From positions 1,364,001-1,428,000 of the forward strand of contig NZ_JAOPFX010000001.1 in NCBI RefSeq assembly GCF_025515205.1: a stretch of DNA of 64,000 nucleotides, written 5' to 3'. Positions 23,873 through 32,969 of the stretch are shown here, in pieces. Made by a program: the position numbers and the translations under genes. Position 1 is the stretch's first letter; each line of letters begins with the position of its first letter. Source of the stretch: Microbacterium fluvii. Lineage in GTDB: Bacteria > Actinomycetota > Actinomycetes > Actinomycetales > Microbacteriaceae. The notes beneath the pieces are model-generated. The model was not told the DNA's origin. It searched no databases and saw nothing but the letters and a program-made list of their open reading frames with translations.

Positions 23873-26785
23873 TCACCCTCCGAGCGCGATGAGCTTCTCG
23901 ACGGCTGCCGTGAGCCGGTCGTCCGCCTCGCCGTAGGCGGCCCAGTCACCGGCCTCGAGGGCCTCCTGGCGGTCGAGCATCGCCTTCTGCGCCGCCTGCA
24001 GCGCCGCCTGGTAGTCGTCGGTCGGCTGCTCGCTCGTGCCGCCGGACTCGCTCGGAGAGGGAGTCGGCGTCGGCGTCGCGGTCGCGCCCGGCGTGGGGGT
24101 GACGTTCTCATCGCCCGTCTCCGCGCCGGAGTTGCCGCCGAAGAGCGAATCGAGCGCCTCGCTGAGCGTGTCTTCGAACGCCACGTCGCCGCCGAAGGCG
24201 ACCAGGATCTTGCGCAGGGTCGGCAGCTGCGTGCCGCTGGAGGCCTGCACGAAGACGGGCTGGACATAGAGCAGGCCGCCGCCGACCGGGAGGGTGAGCA
24301 GGTTGCCGTTGAGCACCTCGGACTGGCCCTGCTTGAGCAGGTTGATCTGCGACGAGATCGTCTCGTTCGAGTTGAAGGTGTTCTGCACCTGGCCGGGACC
24401 CGGCACCGTCGTGTCGGCGTCGATCACCAGCATCCGCAGCTTCCCGTAGTCGGCGCCGACCTTGCCCTTCTCCCCACCCGCATCGGAGTCGACGGAGAGA
24501 TAGCCCATCAGCACGTTGCGCGATGCCGCGCCCAGCGACGACGGGATGAACGAGGTGAACATCGAGTAGGTCGCCTCGTCCTGCCCCGGCATCTGCATGG
24601 TCAGGTAGTACGGCGGCTGCAGGTTGGTGTCGTCCTGGGGGTCGTTCGGGGTGGTCCAGGCGTTGTCGCGCTGGTAGAACGACTGCGCGTCGTCGACGTG
24701 GTAGACCCCGAGCATCGCCCGCTGCACCTTGAACAGGTCGGTCGGGTAGCGCACGTGGCTCATGAGGTCGGCCGACATCTCGCTGATCGGCTCGAGCGTC
24801 GAGGGATAGACCTTCTGCCACGCCTGCAGGATCGGGTCTTCGTCATCCCAGGCGTAGAGCGTCACCGAGCCGTCATAGGCGTCGACAGTGGCCTTGACGG
24901 AGTTGCGGATGTAGTTGATGTTGTCGAGGCCGAAGCGCTCGACGGTCGTGTTCGAGTCGGAGATCGCCTCCGACAGGCTCACGGTCGTGGAGTACGGGTA
25001 GTTGGCGCTGAGCGTGTAGCCGTCGATGATCCAGACGATGCGACCGTCCACCACGCTCGGGTACGGGTCGCTGTCGAGGGTCAGGTACGGCGCGACCTTC
25101 TGCACGCGCTCGGCGGGGTCGCGATCGTAGAGGATCTGCGACTCCTCGTTGAGGTAGTCGGAGAACAGGATCTGCTCGGACTGGAACTTCAGCGCGTAGA
25201 TGAGCCGGTTGAAGACGTTCCCGAGGCTCGGCCCGCCATCGCCCGAGAAGGTCGTCTTGGTCTCGCTCGCGCCGTCTTCGCCGGCCGGGTAGTCGAGCTC
25301 CAGGTCGGTCGCCCCCTCGGGCGCGCCCACGATCGAGTAGGTCGGCGAGTACTCACCGAAGTAGACGCGCGGCTCGAAGTTCTCGAGGTCGGAGAGGAAT
25401 CCGGATGCCGGGATGCCCTGCTCGAGGAAGACCGGATCGCCGTCGGAGGTGCGGTCGTTGCCCTTGAGCGCGACGATCCCGTAGCCGTGCGTGTACACGA
25501 GCGCGGAGTTCTGCCAGTCGGCCGCCGCGCCCAGCTGCTCGAGGTTGAGCTCGCGCACCGAGACGATCGTGTCCTGAGACTGGCCGTCGATCTCGTAGCG
25601 GTCGACGTCGAGCGGGTCCTGGAACTGGTAGTACGAGCGGTACTGCTCGAGCTGGCGCACCGTCGGCGAGATGATCGCGGGATCCATCACGCGGATCGAG
25701 GCGGTCGTCTCGGCGTCGTCGCGCAGCTGCCCTTCCTTCGCGTCGGTCTTGGCGGCGTAGTTGGTCTTCTCCAGCTCATCGATGCCGTACGCGGCCTGGG
25801 TCATGTCCACGTTGCGCTGGTAGTACTCCTGCTCGAGCGAGAAGCGGTTCGGCTGCACCTGGAAGGTGTTGACGACCCACGGGTAGCCGATGCCCAGCAC
25901 GATCGACGAGACCACGAGCAGCGCGGTGGCGATGAGCGGGTAGCGCCAGCGGCCGATGATGGCGGTCACGAAGAACAGCACGGCGACCACGGCGGCCACG
26001 ATCGCGAGGATCGTCAGCCCCGGGATGACGGCGTTGGCCGTCGTGTAGCCGGCGCCGGTGATGCGGTCCTCGGTCTGGGTCAGGGTCTTGTAGCGGTCGA
26101 GCCACAGGCTCACCCCCTGCACGGCGAGGTAGAGGCCGGCGAGGACGGCCAGCTGGATGCGTGCGGACTTCGAGATGCGCAGCTCCCGCTCGCCCACCCG
26201 CACGGAGCCGTAGAGGTACGAGACGAGCACGGTCACGAGCAGGCAGATCAGCAGCACCGCCGAGACGAAGCCCAGCAGCGCACTGTAGAAGGGCAGCCCG
26301 AAGAGGTAGAAGCCGGTGTCGAGTCCGAACTCCGGATCGGTGGTGTCGGTGGCGACGCCGTTGAGCCACAGCCACGTGGTCTGCCACTGCGCGGAGGCGG
26401 CGAAGCCGGCGAAGAAGCCGAAGAACACCGGGATGCCCCACATCGACAGGCGCCGCAGGGGCTCGACGACCTCCTGGTAGCGGTCGAGTTGCGAGCTCAG
26501 GCGCGCGTACACCGGGCGCAGCCGGTAGGCGAGCTGGATCGCGACCCACACCGGCACCGCCATGCCCACGAAGCCGATGACGAACATCACGACGCGGGCG
26601 GTCCACTGCGTCAGGAGCACCGACTCGAATCCGAGCTGGTCGAACCAGAGCCAGTCCGCGTAGAGCCCCGCGAACAGGAAGAACGCCACCACCAGCGCCG
26701 CGATGATCGCCAGCGAGATGGCGATGACGCGTCGTGATCGGGAGGGCGTGGCTTGATTCGGCGCTGAGGTCGTCGTCACCCTCAC
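23873..26785 (-). CDS. UPF0182 family membrane protein
   Basis: 970 residues, as usual for the family. Seven membrane helices in the first 320 residues (first at about 20-42), with FAGLYADWLWFDQLGFESV typical of UPF0182. Then comes a large extracytoplasmic domain (about 330-870), and a Thr/Pro/Ser-rich linker (about 895-925) leads to an Ala-rich C-terminal helix. Function unknown; conserved across actinobacteria next to the PDZ protease (Rv3193c/Rv3194c in M. tuberculosis). Start uncertain: GTG 26785 as given, or GTG 26779, which has AGGA at better spacing. Confidence 0.92.
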   Translation of the reverse strand: MRVTTTSAPNQATPSRSRRVIAISLAIIAALVVAFFLFAGLYADWLWFDQLGFESVLLTQWTARVVMFVIGFVGMAVPVWVAIQLAYRLRPVYARLSSQLDRYQEVVEPLRRLSMWGIPVFFGFFAGFAASAQWQTTWLWLNGVATDTTDPEFGLDTGFYLFGLPFYSALLGFVSAVLLICLLVTVLVSYLYGSVRVGERELRISKSARIQLAVLAGLYLAVQGVSLWLDRYKTLTQTEDRITGAGYTTANAVIPGLTILAIVAAVVAVLFFVTAIIGRWRYPLIATALLVVSSIVLGIGYPWVVNTFQVQPNRFSLEQEYYQRNVDMTQAAYGIDELEKTNYAAKTDAKEGQLRDDAETTASIRVMDPAIISPTVRQLEQYRSYYQFQDPLDVDRYEIDGQSQDTIVSVRELNLEQLGAAADWQNSALVYTHGYGIVALKGNDRTSDGDPVFLEQGIPASGFLSDLENFEPRVYFGEYSPTYSIVGAPEGATDLELDYPAGEDGASETKTTFSGDGGPSLGNVFNRLIYALKFQSEQILFSDYLNEESQILYDRDPAERVQKVAPYLTLDSDPYPSVVDGRIVWIIDGYTLSANYPYSTTVSLSEAISDSNTTVERFGLDNINYIRNSVKATVDAYDGSVTLYAWDDEDPILQAWQKVYPSTLEPISEMSADLMSHVRYPTDLFKVQRAMLGVYHVDDAQSFYQRDNAWTTPNDPQDDTNLQPPYYLTMQMPGQDEATYSMFTSFIPSSLGAASRNVLMGYLSVDSDAGGEKGKVGADYGKLRMLVIDADTTVPGPGQVQNTFNSNETISSQINLLKQGQSEVLNGNLLTLPVGGGLLYVQPVFVQASSGTQLPTLRKILVAFGGDVAFEDTLSEALDSLFGGNSGAETGDENVTPTPGATATPTPTPSPSESGGTSEQPTDDYQAALQAAQKAMLDRQEALEAGDWAAYGEADDRLTAAVEKLIALGG

Positions 26786-26825
26786 ATCCTAAGCGGCCGA
26801 TTCAGGGCGGATGCTGGGGGAACGC

Positions 26826-27944
26826 CTAACCGCAGGTGGGCAGGGCGCCCAGGTCGCCGTCGTCGCGGATCGCTTCGAGCACGGCGAGGGAGTCGTCGAG
26901 GGTCTCGACCGAGAACACCTGGAGTCCCGCCGGCACATGGCCGACGACCTCGTCGCAGTTCGCCGCGGGAGCCAGGAACCACGTCGCCCCCGCATCCCGC
27001 GCGCCCCACAGCTTCTGACGGATGCCGCCGATCGCCCCGACCGTGCCGTCGGCGCTGATCGTGCCGGTGCCGGCGACGCGCTCGCCCCCGTTGAGCTCAC
27101 CGGGGCTGAGCACGTCGATGATGCCGAGCGCGAACATCATTCCGGCGCTGGGCCCCCCGACGTTGTCGAGCTGGATGGTCACGTCGATCGGGAAGACGTA
27201 GTCGTTCATGAGCGTGATCCCCAGCAGCCACGTCGTCGTGCCGTCCGATTCCTCGGAATGCGGGGTGACCTCGACGGTCTGCTCGGCGTCGTCGCGGATG
27301 ACCGTGAGCTCGATCGGGTCTCCCTGACCGGCGTTCACGATCTCGCGGAGGGCCGCCGCATCCGCGACAGGCGTGCCGTTCGCGGCCGTGATCACGTCCC
27401 CCTCTTCGACGAGACCGGTCGCGGCGGCGCCGTCGACGACCGAGTACACCGTCAGCTGCGACTGCACGTCGTAGCCGAGCTCGGTCAGCGCCGCCGCCGT
27501 CGCCTCCTTCTGCGAGTCGACCATGAGCGCCGCGCTCTCTTCGTTGCGCTGCTCGGTCGTCTGCCCCTCGGGGAAGACCGAGTCGATCGGCAGCACCGCC
27601 TTGCTGCGGTCGAACCACGCCGCGGCGAGCTCGAACCATGACGGCGTGCGCTCGCGGTTGCCCACCACCTGCACCGTGAGCAGGTCCAGCGACCCTCCCG
27701 TCTCGTAGGTCTGGGCGCCGTCGACCGAGATCAGCGGCACGTCCTCGCCGTCGGAGCCCTGCACGGTGCCCAGGGTGTCGTAGACGGGCCCCGGCTGCTG
27801 GATCACATATCCGGTGGGGAGGAACGTCAGCACCAGCAGCACGACCAGAGCGAGGGCGAGCGCGCCCATTCCCGCCTTCATGCTGCGCGGGATCTCGCGC
27901 CGCGGGGCGGGCTGGATGGTCACGTTGTCGTCGAACAGCGCCAC
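26826..27944 (-). CDS. PDZ and Lon-like (S16) membrane protease, YlbL/Rv3194c type
   Basis: 372 residues from GTG 27944, with AGAGAGG 5 nt upstream. One membrane helix at about 24-43, PDZ domain about 155-235 (AATGLVEEGDVITAANGTPV), then a Lon-type proteolytic domain with the Ser-Lys dyad: Ser267 in VGGPSAGMM and Lys311 in GGIRQKLWGARDAGA. The catalytic part should lie outside the cytoplasm. Next to UPF0182 and divergent from the DUF2342 gene, an arrangement shared with mycobacteria. Confidence 0.92.
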   Translation of the reverse strand: MALFDDNVTIQPAPRREIPRSMKAGMGALALALVVLLVLTFLPTGYVIQQPGPVYDTLGTVQGSDGEDVPLISVDGAQTYETGGSLDLLTVQVVGNRERTPSWFELAAAWFDRSKAVLPIDSVFPEGQTTEQRNEESAALMVDSQKEATAAALTELGYDVQSQLTVYSVVDGAAATGLVEEGDVITAANGTPVADAAALREIVNAGQGDPIELTVIRDDAEQTVEVTPHSEESDGTTTWLLGITLMNDYVFPIDVTIQLDNVGGPSAGMMFALGIIDVLSPGELNGGERVAGTGTISADGTVGAIGGIRQKLWGARDAGATWFLAPAANCDEVVGHVPAGLQVFSVETLDDSLAVLEAIRDDGDLGALPTCG

Positions 27945-28025
27945 AGGTGCCTCTCTCTGCCAGGTCGTTCGCGACCGGCGTAAGGCGATCGGGGCCGGGC
28001 CGGGAGGTGCGATGAGCGGTGCGAC

Positions 28026-28031
28026 TAGCGT
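28026..28031 (+). promoter_or_regulatory. Candidate -10 (TAGCGT) for the DUF2342 gene
   Basis: It would start transcription near 28038 and give a 33-nt leader holding GAGAGGG, 7 nt from the GTG. Confidence 0.35.
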
Positions 28032-28070
28032 AGGACCAACTGGTCTTGAACCGGCTGAGAGGGTGACGAC

Positions 28071-29468
28071 GTGGCAGAAGACGACCGCAGTCCCGAAGAA
28101 GAGTTCCAGGAGCTGATCCGTCAGCTCTTCGGCGGCGCGGGCGGGGTCGACCCCGAACAGCTGTCCAAGCTCAGCGGCATGGACATCGACCCTGCGATGA
28201 TGCAGCAGCTCATGCAGCAGCTGCAGCAGGCGTTCGCCGCCGGCGGCCCCGACGGCGGGATCGACTGGGAGCTCACCCGCCGCCAGGCGCTGCACATCGC
28301 CAACCAGGACGGTCTGGGCATCACCTCGGGGCAGCGCGGCGATCTCGATGAGGCGTTCGCACTCGCGACGCTGTGGCTGAGCGAGGCCACGGCGATCTCG
28401 GGGCTCGCCACCGCCCCTCAGGCGCTCACCCGCGGCGCGTGGGTCGAGGCGACGCTGCCGGTGTGGCAGGCGCTGGCGGAGCCGGTGGCGACCAGCATCG
28501 CCGATGCGCTCACCGGGGCGCTGAGCGAGCAGGCGCCCGACGACATGCAGAGCCTCATCCAGGGCGCCGGCCGATTCATGCGCACGGTGGGCGGATCGCT
28601 GTTCGCGACGCAGCTGGGGCACGTCGTGGGCAACCTGTCGAAAGAGGTCGTCAGCGGCGGCGATGTCGGCATCCCGGTGATGCCCGACGGCGAGGCGGCG
28701 ATCCTGCCGCAGAACTTCTCCGACTTCGGCGAAGGGCTCGAGATCCCCGAGGATCAGCTTGCCCTCTACATCGCGACCCGCGAGCTCGCCCACGCGCGCC
28801 TGTTCCGCCACGCCCGCTGGCTGCGGCTGCACGTCATCTCGCAGGTGACGGACTTCGCCCGCGGCATCCGCGTCGACACGTCGGCGCTCGAAGATCTCGC
28901 CGGTCGGTTCGATCCCAGTGAGCCCGATGAGCTCCGTCGCGCGCTCGAGAGCGGGGCGCTGCTGCCTCCGCGCAGCCCCGAGCAGGACACCGCTCTGGCG
29001 CGACTCGAGAACCTCCTCGCCACGATCGAGGGCTGGGTCGATGTCGTGACCGCACAGGCCACCGGGCGCCTGCCGATGGCCGATCGCATCGCCGAGGCGG
29101 TGCGACGTCGCCGTGCCGTCGGCGGACCCGCGGAACAGGCGCTCGCGTCACTCGTGGGGCTCACGCTGCGCCCGCGGCGCATGCGCGAGGCCGCGGCGAT
29201 GTGGCAGGCCGTGACGGATGCCGTGGGCGTCGGCGCCCGCGACGCGCTGTGGGACTATCCCGACCTCATGCCCACCGCCGACGACCTCGACGATCCCGCA
29301 GCGCTGGTCGCTCGGCTCGAGGCGCGTGCCCGCGGCGAAGAACCGGAGCGCGACGAGCTCGACGACGCGCTCGCGCGTCTGCTCGCCGGCGAGGAACCCG
29401 CAGCTCCCGCAGCGGAGGAACCCGCCGACGGCGACGACGACGCTCCCGACGAGCCGCGTCCGGTCTGA
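28071..29468 (+). CDS. DUF2342 / zincin-like putative metalloprotease (Rv3195 type)
   Basis: 465 residues; GTG start with GAGAGGG 7 nt upstream. Gln/Met-rich N-terminus (about 38-56), a helical core, and the family's metal-site-like RELAHARLFRHARWL (237-251) with Glu238, His241 and His247. The acidic Ala/Glu tail (from about 430) is probably disordered. The family was once named as coenzyme F420-associated and is now usually listed as zinc-dependent metalloprotease-like; activity is not proven from sequence. Divergent from the PDZ/S16 protease gene. Confidence 0.85.
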   Translation: MAEDDRSPEEEFQELIRQLFGGAGGVDPEQLSKLSGMDIDPAMMQQLMQQLQQAFAAGGPDGGIDWELTRRQALHIANQDGLGITSGQRGDLDEAFALATLWLSEATAISGLATAPQALTRGAWVEATLPVWQALAEPVATSIADALTGALSEQAPDDMQSLIQGAGRFMRTVGGSLFATQLGHVVGNLSKEVVSGGDVGIPVMPDGEAAILPQNFSDFGEGLEIPEDQLALYIATRELAHARLFRHARWLRLHVISQVTDFARGIRVDTSALEDLAGRFDPSEPDELRRALESGALLPPRSPEQDTALARLENLLATIEGWVDVVTAQATGRLPMADRIAEAVRRRRAVGGPAEQALASLVGLTLRPRRMREAAAMWQAVTDAVGVGARDALWDYPDLMPTADDLDDPAALVARLEARARGEEPERDELDDALARLLAGEEPAAPAAEEPADGDDDAPDEPRPV

Positions 29469-29550
29469 CAGGGCTCCTCCCCAGCGCCGACATCGGGTGG
29501 CGGGGGTGCGCACCCTGTGGACAGCGTGCGCAGCCGTTCGCCCGCCCGGC

Positions 29551-29556
29551 GAGAAT
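29551..29556 (+). promoter_or_regulatory. -10-like element (GAGAAT), possible leaderless promoter
   Basis: GAGAAT is followed by 6 nt and the ATG at 29563; the first base departs from TANNNT. Confidence 0.3.
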
Positions 29557-29562
29557 CGGGGC

Positions 29563-30414
29563 ATGCTGCGCCTCGACCCCGCGTATCCCCCGCTGTGGCG
29601 GTCGGCGAGCTCTGTGCAGTTCGGCCTCGACGCCGTGGTGGTCGTCGATGCCGGCGAACGATGGCAGCAGCGGCTGCTGCATGAACTCACGCGCGGCATC
29701 CCCGACGATGTCGTCTCCGGCGTGCTGGTCTCGATCGGAGCACCACGCGCTCCGTCGCAGCAGATGCTGCAGGCGCTGCGACCCGTGCTGATGGCCGCGA
29801 CGACGACGTCCCGATCTGTGACGCTGCAGGCTCCGGCAGCCCTGCCGAGCGCGCAGGTGCAGACGCTCGCGACGGCCCTGCGCGCGTCAGGGCGAGCGGT
29901 CGAGGTCGAGACGTGGTTCGGCGTCGAGTCGCGCGAGGTCGATCGCCCGTCCGGGGCGCCCGTCGTGCTGCTGGCGCACCATCTGGTCGAACCGCGGCGG
30001 GCCGCCGAGCTGATGTCGCACGACGTCCCGCACCTGCCGCTTGTGTTCACCGGGCGTCGCGCCGTGATCGGCCCCCTCGTGGTGCCCGGCCGCACGGCCT
30101 GTCTCGCCTGCGATGCGGCGCACGAGCGGGAGCGCGATGCCGAGTGGCCGATGCTCGCCGCTCAATTGCTGGCACGCGACCCGCTCGTCGTCGACGACGC
30201 GCTGCTGCTGCAGGCCGGCGTCATCGCGGCGCGGCTCATCGACGGCGCGGGCGGTCGGTCGACGGTGCTCCACGCCGGGTCGTGGCGCCGGTCGATCCGC
30301 GCGCATCGACCTCACGCGTCGTGCCTGTGCCGAGCTCACGCAGGAATCGAGACGGCGCCCGACCACGCTCCCCCGTCGACCACGACAGCTCGAGGGTCCG
30401 CGCGGCGCGCGTGA
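29563..30414 (+). CDS. E1-like / TOMM leader-peptide-binding-like protein (Rv3196 type)
   Basis: 283 residues. The core IGPLVVPGRTACLACDAAHE (169-188) and DAEWPMLAAQLLAR (192-205) match the ThiF/E1-related domain used by thiazole/oxazole peptide cyclodehydratases to bind substrate leaders. Cys180/Cys183 and Cys254/Cys256 are placed like a zinc-binding tetrad. No other peptide-modification genes are nearby, and in mycobacteria the homologue sits in the same conserved neighbourhood, so a housekeeping role is more likely than a natural-product one. The last 59 codons overlap the 3' end of uvrD2 on the opposite strand, and Cys254/Cys256 lie in that overlap. Confidence 0.75.
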   Translation: MLRLDPAYPPLWRSASSVQFGLDAVVVVDAGERWQQRLLHELTRGIPDDVVSGVLVSIGAPRAPSQQMLQALRPVLMAATTTSRSVTLQAPAALPSAQVQTLATALRASGRAVEVETWFGVESREVDRPSGAPVVLLAHHLVEPRRAAELMSHDVPHLPLVFTGRRAVIGPLVVPGRTACLACDAAHERERDAEWPMLAAQLLARDPLVVDDALLLQAGVIAARLIDGAGGRSTVLHAGSWRRSIRAHRPHASCLCRAHAGIETAPDHAPPSTTTARGSARRA

Positions 30415-31981
30415 TGCCGACGTAGGCGAGACGCCGCTCTTCGTCGACCGCCTCGGGGGTGGTCGCCCAGCCGATGGGCAGCTGCCCGTCGGCGAGTCCG
30501 GCCAGGTGCACGTGCTCCCACTCAAGACCCTTGGCCGCGTGCAGCGTCGCGAGGGTCACGGTGCGCATCGTCAGTTCGTCCTGGGTCTGTGCGCGGGCCG
30601 TGAGCTCATCGGTGAACGCCCTCAGCGTCGTGCCCGTCGGGGCCTCTTCGGCCAGGCGCAGGATGGCGGCCCTGGCCTCCCACGCATCACGCAGCGCCCC
30701 GCCCGCCTGCGGCGGCTCGTCGCTGTAGCCGAGCGAGCGCAGCACGTCGCGCACGGCGACGAGGAATCCCGACTCCAATGGTGCGACCGAGGCACCGCGC
30801 AGCGCGAGCACCGCTTGGCGCACTTCGGGGATGTCGAAGAACCGTCGCCCGCCGAGCACCGTGGTCGCGATGCCGCGCGCGGCCAGGGCCTGGGCGAGCA
30901 TCGCGGACTGGGCGTGCGCCCGATACAGCACGGCGATGCGGTGCGGATCCACTCCACCGGCGATCTGACCGGCGATGCGCTCGGCGATCCCCTGCGCCTC
31001 GTGCGCATCGTCGGCGTAGGCCGTGACGGTGGGCAGGTCGCCGGCCGCGCCGGCGTGAGCGGAGGTCAGCTCGAGGGCGCCCCGGCGACCGTTCATGAGC
31101 GCGTTCGCCACGGCGAGGATGCCGGGTGTCGAGCGGTAGTTCGTCTCGAGCCGCACGACCTTGGCCTGCGGGAATCTCGAGGCGAATTCGAGAAGGAACC
31201 GCGCGTCGGCGCCCGCGAAGGAGTAGATCGTCTGGCTCGCATCGCCCACGACGCACAGGTCGCGCCGATCGCCCAGCCACAGTTCGAGCAGTCGGTTCTG
31301 CAGAGGTGAGACGTCTTGGAACTCGTCGACCGTGAAGTGGCGGTACTGCTCGTGCACCGCCGAGGCGACCTGCGGCTCCGCCTCGAGCATGCCGGCGCAG
31401 GCCAGCAGCACGTCTTCGAAGTCGAGTCTGCGCCGCTCGTCTTTGAGCTTCTCGTACGCGCGCTGCAGGTCGACCACACGTGAGACGTCATAGCGTCCGA
31501 CTCCGGCGGGGCGGGCCGCGGCGTAGTCGTCGATGCTGCGCATCGTGACCTTCCGCCACTCGATCTCGGAGGCGATGTCGCGCAGGGTCGCGGTGTCGGG
31601 CTCGAGGCCGATGCCGTCGGCCGCGTGGGCGAGAAGGCGCACCTTGTTGTCGACGAGCCCGGGTGCGGTGTCGCCGGCGAGCGTCGGCCAGAAGAAGTTC
31701 AGCTGCGCCAGGGCCGCCGCGTGGAAGGTGCGCGCGGCGACGCCCGAGACGCCGAGTCTGCGCAGGCGTCCGCGCATCTCGCCGGCGGCCTTCGCGGTGA
31801 AGGTCACCGCCATGACCCTTCCAGGCGAATAGGCGCCGGTGTCGACCCCGTGCGCGATGCGGTGCGTGATCACGCGCGTCTTGCCGGTGCCGGCGCCGGC
31901 GAGCACCGAGAGCGGTCCCCGCAGGGTCGTGACGGCCTCGCGCTGCTGGTCGTCGAGCCCGTCGAGTGCGCCGCCGCTCAT
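30236..31981 (-). CDS. uvrD2: UvrD2-like superfamily 1 DNA helicase
   Basis: 581 residues. Walker A GAGTGKT (29-35), motif Ia FTAKAAGEMR, motif II VDEFQD (218-223), motif III GDASQTIYSFAGA, motif IV LETNYRST, and C-terminal motifs TLHAAKGLEWEHVH and RRLAYVGITRAARTL. It is a 3'-5' DNA translocase of the UvrD/PcrA class. Mycobacterial UvrD2 has extra HRDC and tetracysteine domains; this version ends shortly after motif VI with a basic Thr/Arg-rich tail. Start ATG overlaps the nudC stop (ATGA), so it is co-translated with nudC. Its 3' end runs 179 nt into the convergent E1-like gene. Confidence 0.92.
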   Translation of the reverse strand: MSGGALDGLDDQQREAVTTLRGPLSVLAGAGTGKTRVITHRIAHGVDTGAYSPGRVMAVTFTAKAAGEMRGRLRRLGVSGVAARTFHAAALAQLNFFWPTLAGDTAPGLVDNKVRLLAHAADGIGLEPDTATLRDIASEIEWRKVTMRSIDDYAAARPAGVGRYDVSRVVDLQRAYEKLKDERRRLDFEDVLLACAGMLEAEPQVASAVHEQYRHFTVDEFQDVSPLQNRLLELWLGDRRDLCVVGDASQTIYSFAGADARFLLEFASRFPQAKVVRLETNYRSTPGILAVANALMNGRRGALELTSAHAGAAGDLPTVTAYADDAHEAQGIAERIAGQIAGGVDPHRIAVLYRAHAQSAMLAQALAARGIATTVLGGRRFFDIPEVRQAVLALRGASVAPLESGFLVAVRDVLRSLGYSDEPPQAGGALRDAWEARAAILRLAEEAPTGTTLRAFTDELTARAQTQDELTMRTVTLATLHAAKGLEWEHVHLAGLADGQLPIGWATTPEAVDEERRLAYVGITRAARTLELSWSTGERGRAPSRFLRELGTGTTREVDARGSTGATTRRGAPSTDRPRRR

Positions 31982-32880
31982 CGGCCCGCGTGCCAGTCGG
32001 CGATCAGCTGGTGGGCGATCGATGCCGTGCCCGGCAGCATCACGTCGCCCTCACCACGAAGACCCTCGCCGATCTCGGCGCGCGTGAACCAGCGCACCTC
32101 GGCGATCTCGTCGCCGTCGGCGACGGCCGCATCGGACAGCGCCTGCGCCCGGTACCCGAGCATGAGCGAGCGCGGGTACGGCCACGACTGCGAACCGCGG
32201 TACTCGAGGGCGCCGACCTCGACGCCCGACTCCTCCCTCACCTCACGACGCACGGCCTCTTCGGCCGACTCCCCCGCCTCGACGAAGCCCGCGAAGCACG
32301 AGTAGCGGTTCACCTCCCACAGGGCATTGGAGCCCAGCAGCAGCCGATCGGGGTCGTCACGGTGCGTGACGGCCACGATGACGGCGGGATCGGTGCGCGG
32401 AAAGTGGTCGCGGCCGCACGCGTCGCAGTGCCGCGCCCACCCCGCGTTGACGATGCGGGTCTGCCCGCCGCACGCAGGGCAGAAGGGCGCACCCAGCAGC
32501 CACCGGCCCAGTGCCAGCGCGGCCACGAACGCGGCGGCGTCGGCGGCGGTCAGCATCCCCCCGGCCACGCGCAGCCCCGCCCACCCGCCCGGTGCGTCGA
32601 ACGGCGCATCGTCGGAGTGTGCGAGCACGGCCGCCAGCAGCGCTGAGCCCTCGTCGTCGCGCCCCAGGAAGGCCCACAGCGCGCCGGCGGGCACCGCGGC
32701 GGGGGCCACGAGCTGCAACCCGTCGCCGTCGAACGGCGCCCTGTCGCCGGCGACGACCAGCACGCGCGTCGACGAGTCGGAGCGCAGCCGATCGAGCAGG
32801 CCGGGCTCGCTGCGCTCATCCCCCGCGCGGTCGAGTCCCCCTCTGGCCAACGGCGGCTGCGGAATGTCGGACATGGGCAT
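31978..32880 (-). CDS. nudC: NAD(+) diphosphatase NudC
   Basis: 300 residues from ATG 32880 (AGAGAGG 5 nt upstream); the longer open frame is not supported. A zinc ribbon has Cys134, Cys137, Cys152 and Cys155. The Nudix box is GFVEAGESAEEAV then RREVREESGV (198-220), and the NADH-pyrophosphatase signature SQSWPYPRS is at 230-238, which separates NudC from other Nudix enzymes. It hydrolyses NAD(H) to NMN(H) and AMP and can remove NAD caps from RNA in studied members. Upstream of uvrD2, the same order as Rv3199c/Rv3198c. Confidence 0.94.
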   Translation of the reverse strand: MPMSDIPQPPLARGGLDRAGDERSEPGLLDRLRSDSSTRVLVVAGDRAPFDGDGLQLVAPAAVPAGALWAFLGRDDEGSALLAAVLAHSDDAPFDAPGGWAGLRVAGGMLTAADAAAFVAALALGRWLLGAPFCPACGGQTRIVNAGWARHCDACGRDHFPRTDPAVIVAVTHRDDPDRLLLGSNALWEVNRYSCFAGFVEAGESAEEAVRREVREESGVEVGALEYRGSQSWPYPRSLMLGYRAQALSDAAVADGDEIAEVRWFTRAEIGEGLRGEGDVMLPGTASIAHQLIADWHAGR

Positions 32881-32957
32881 CGCGGCCTCTCTGCGGATCG
32901 CACACGCGGCCTGTCGACAAGCGGGCGTGGCGCGGGGGTGCACCGGCGCGCCACGCC

Positions 32958-32963
32958 TACCCT
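32958..32963 (+). promoter_or_regulatory. -10 element (TACCCT) of predicted leaderless promoter
   Basis: TACCCT is followed by 6 nt and the ATG at 32970. Confidence 0.5.
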
Positions 32964-32969
32964 GGGCAC

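Noticed and set aside
24698..26737. 679-codon open frame on the plus strand opposite the UPF0182 gene
   Set aside because: The translation is low-complexity Arg/Asp/Glu/Val without any fold or motif, the expected shadow of high-GC codon use, while the minus strand gives a recognised family.
29504..29515. 12-bp palindrome GGGTGCGCACCC between the DUF2342 and E1-like genes
   Set aside because: Could be an operator or short terminator stem, but no repeat of it is seen nearby and chance palindromes are common at this GC content.
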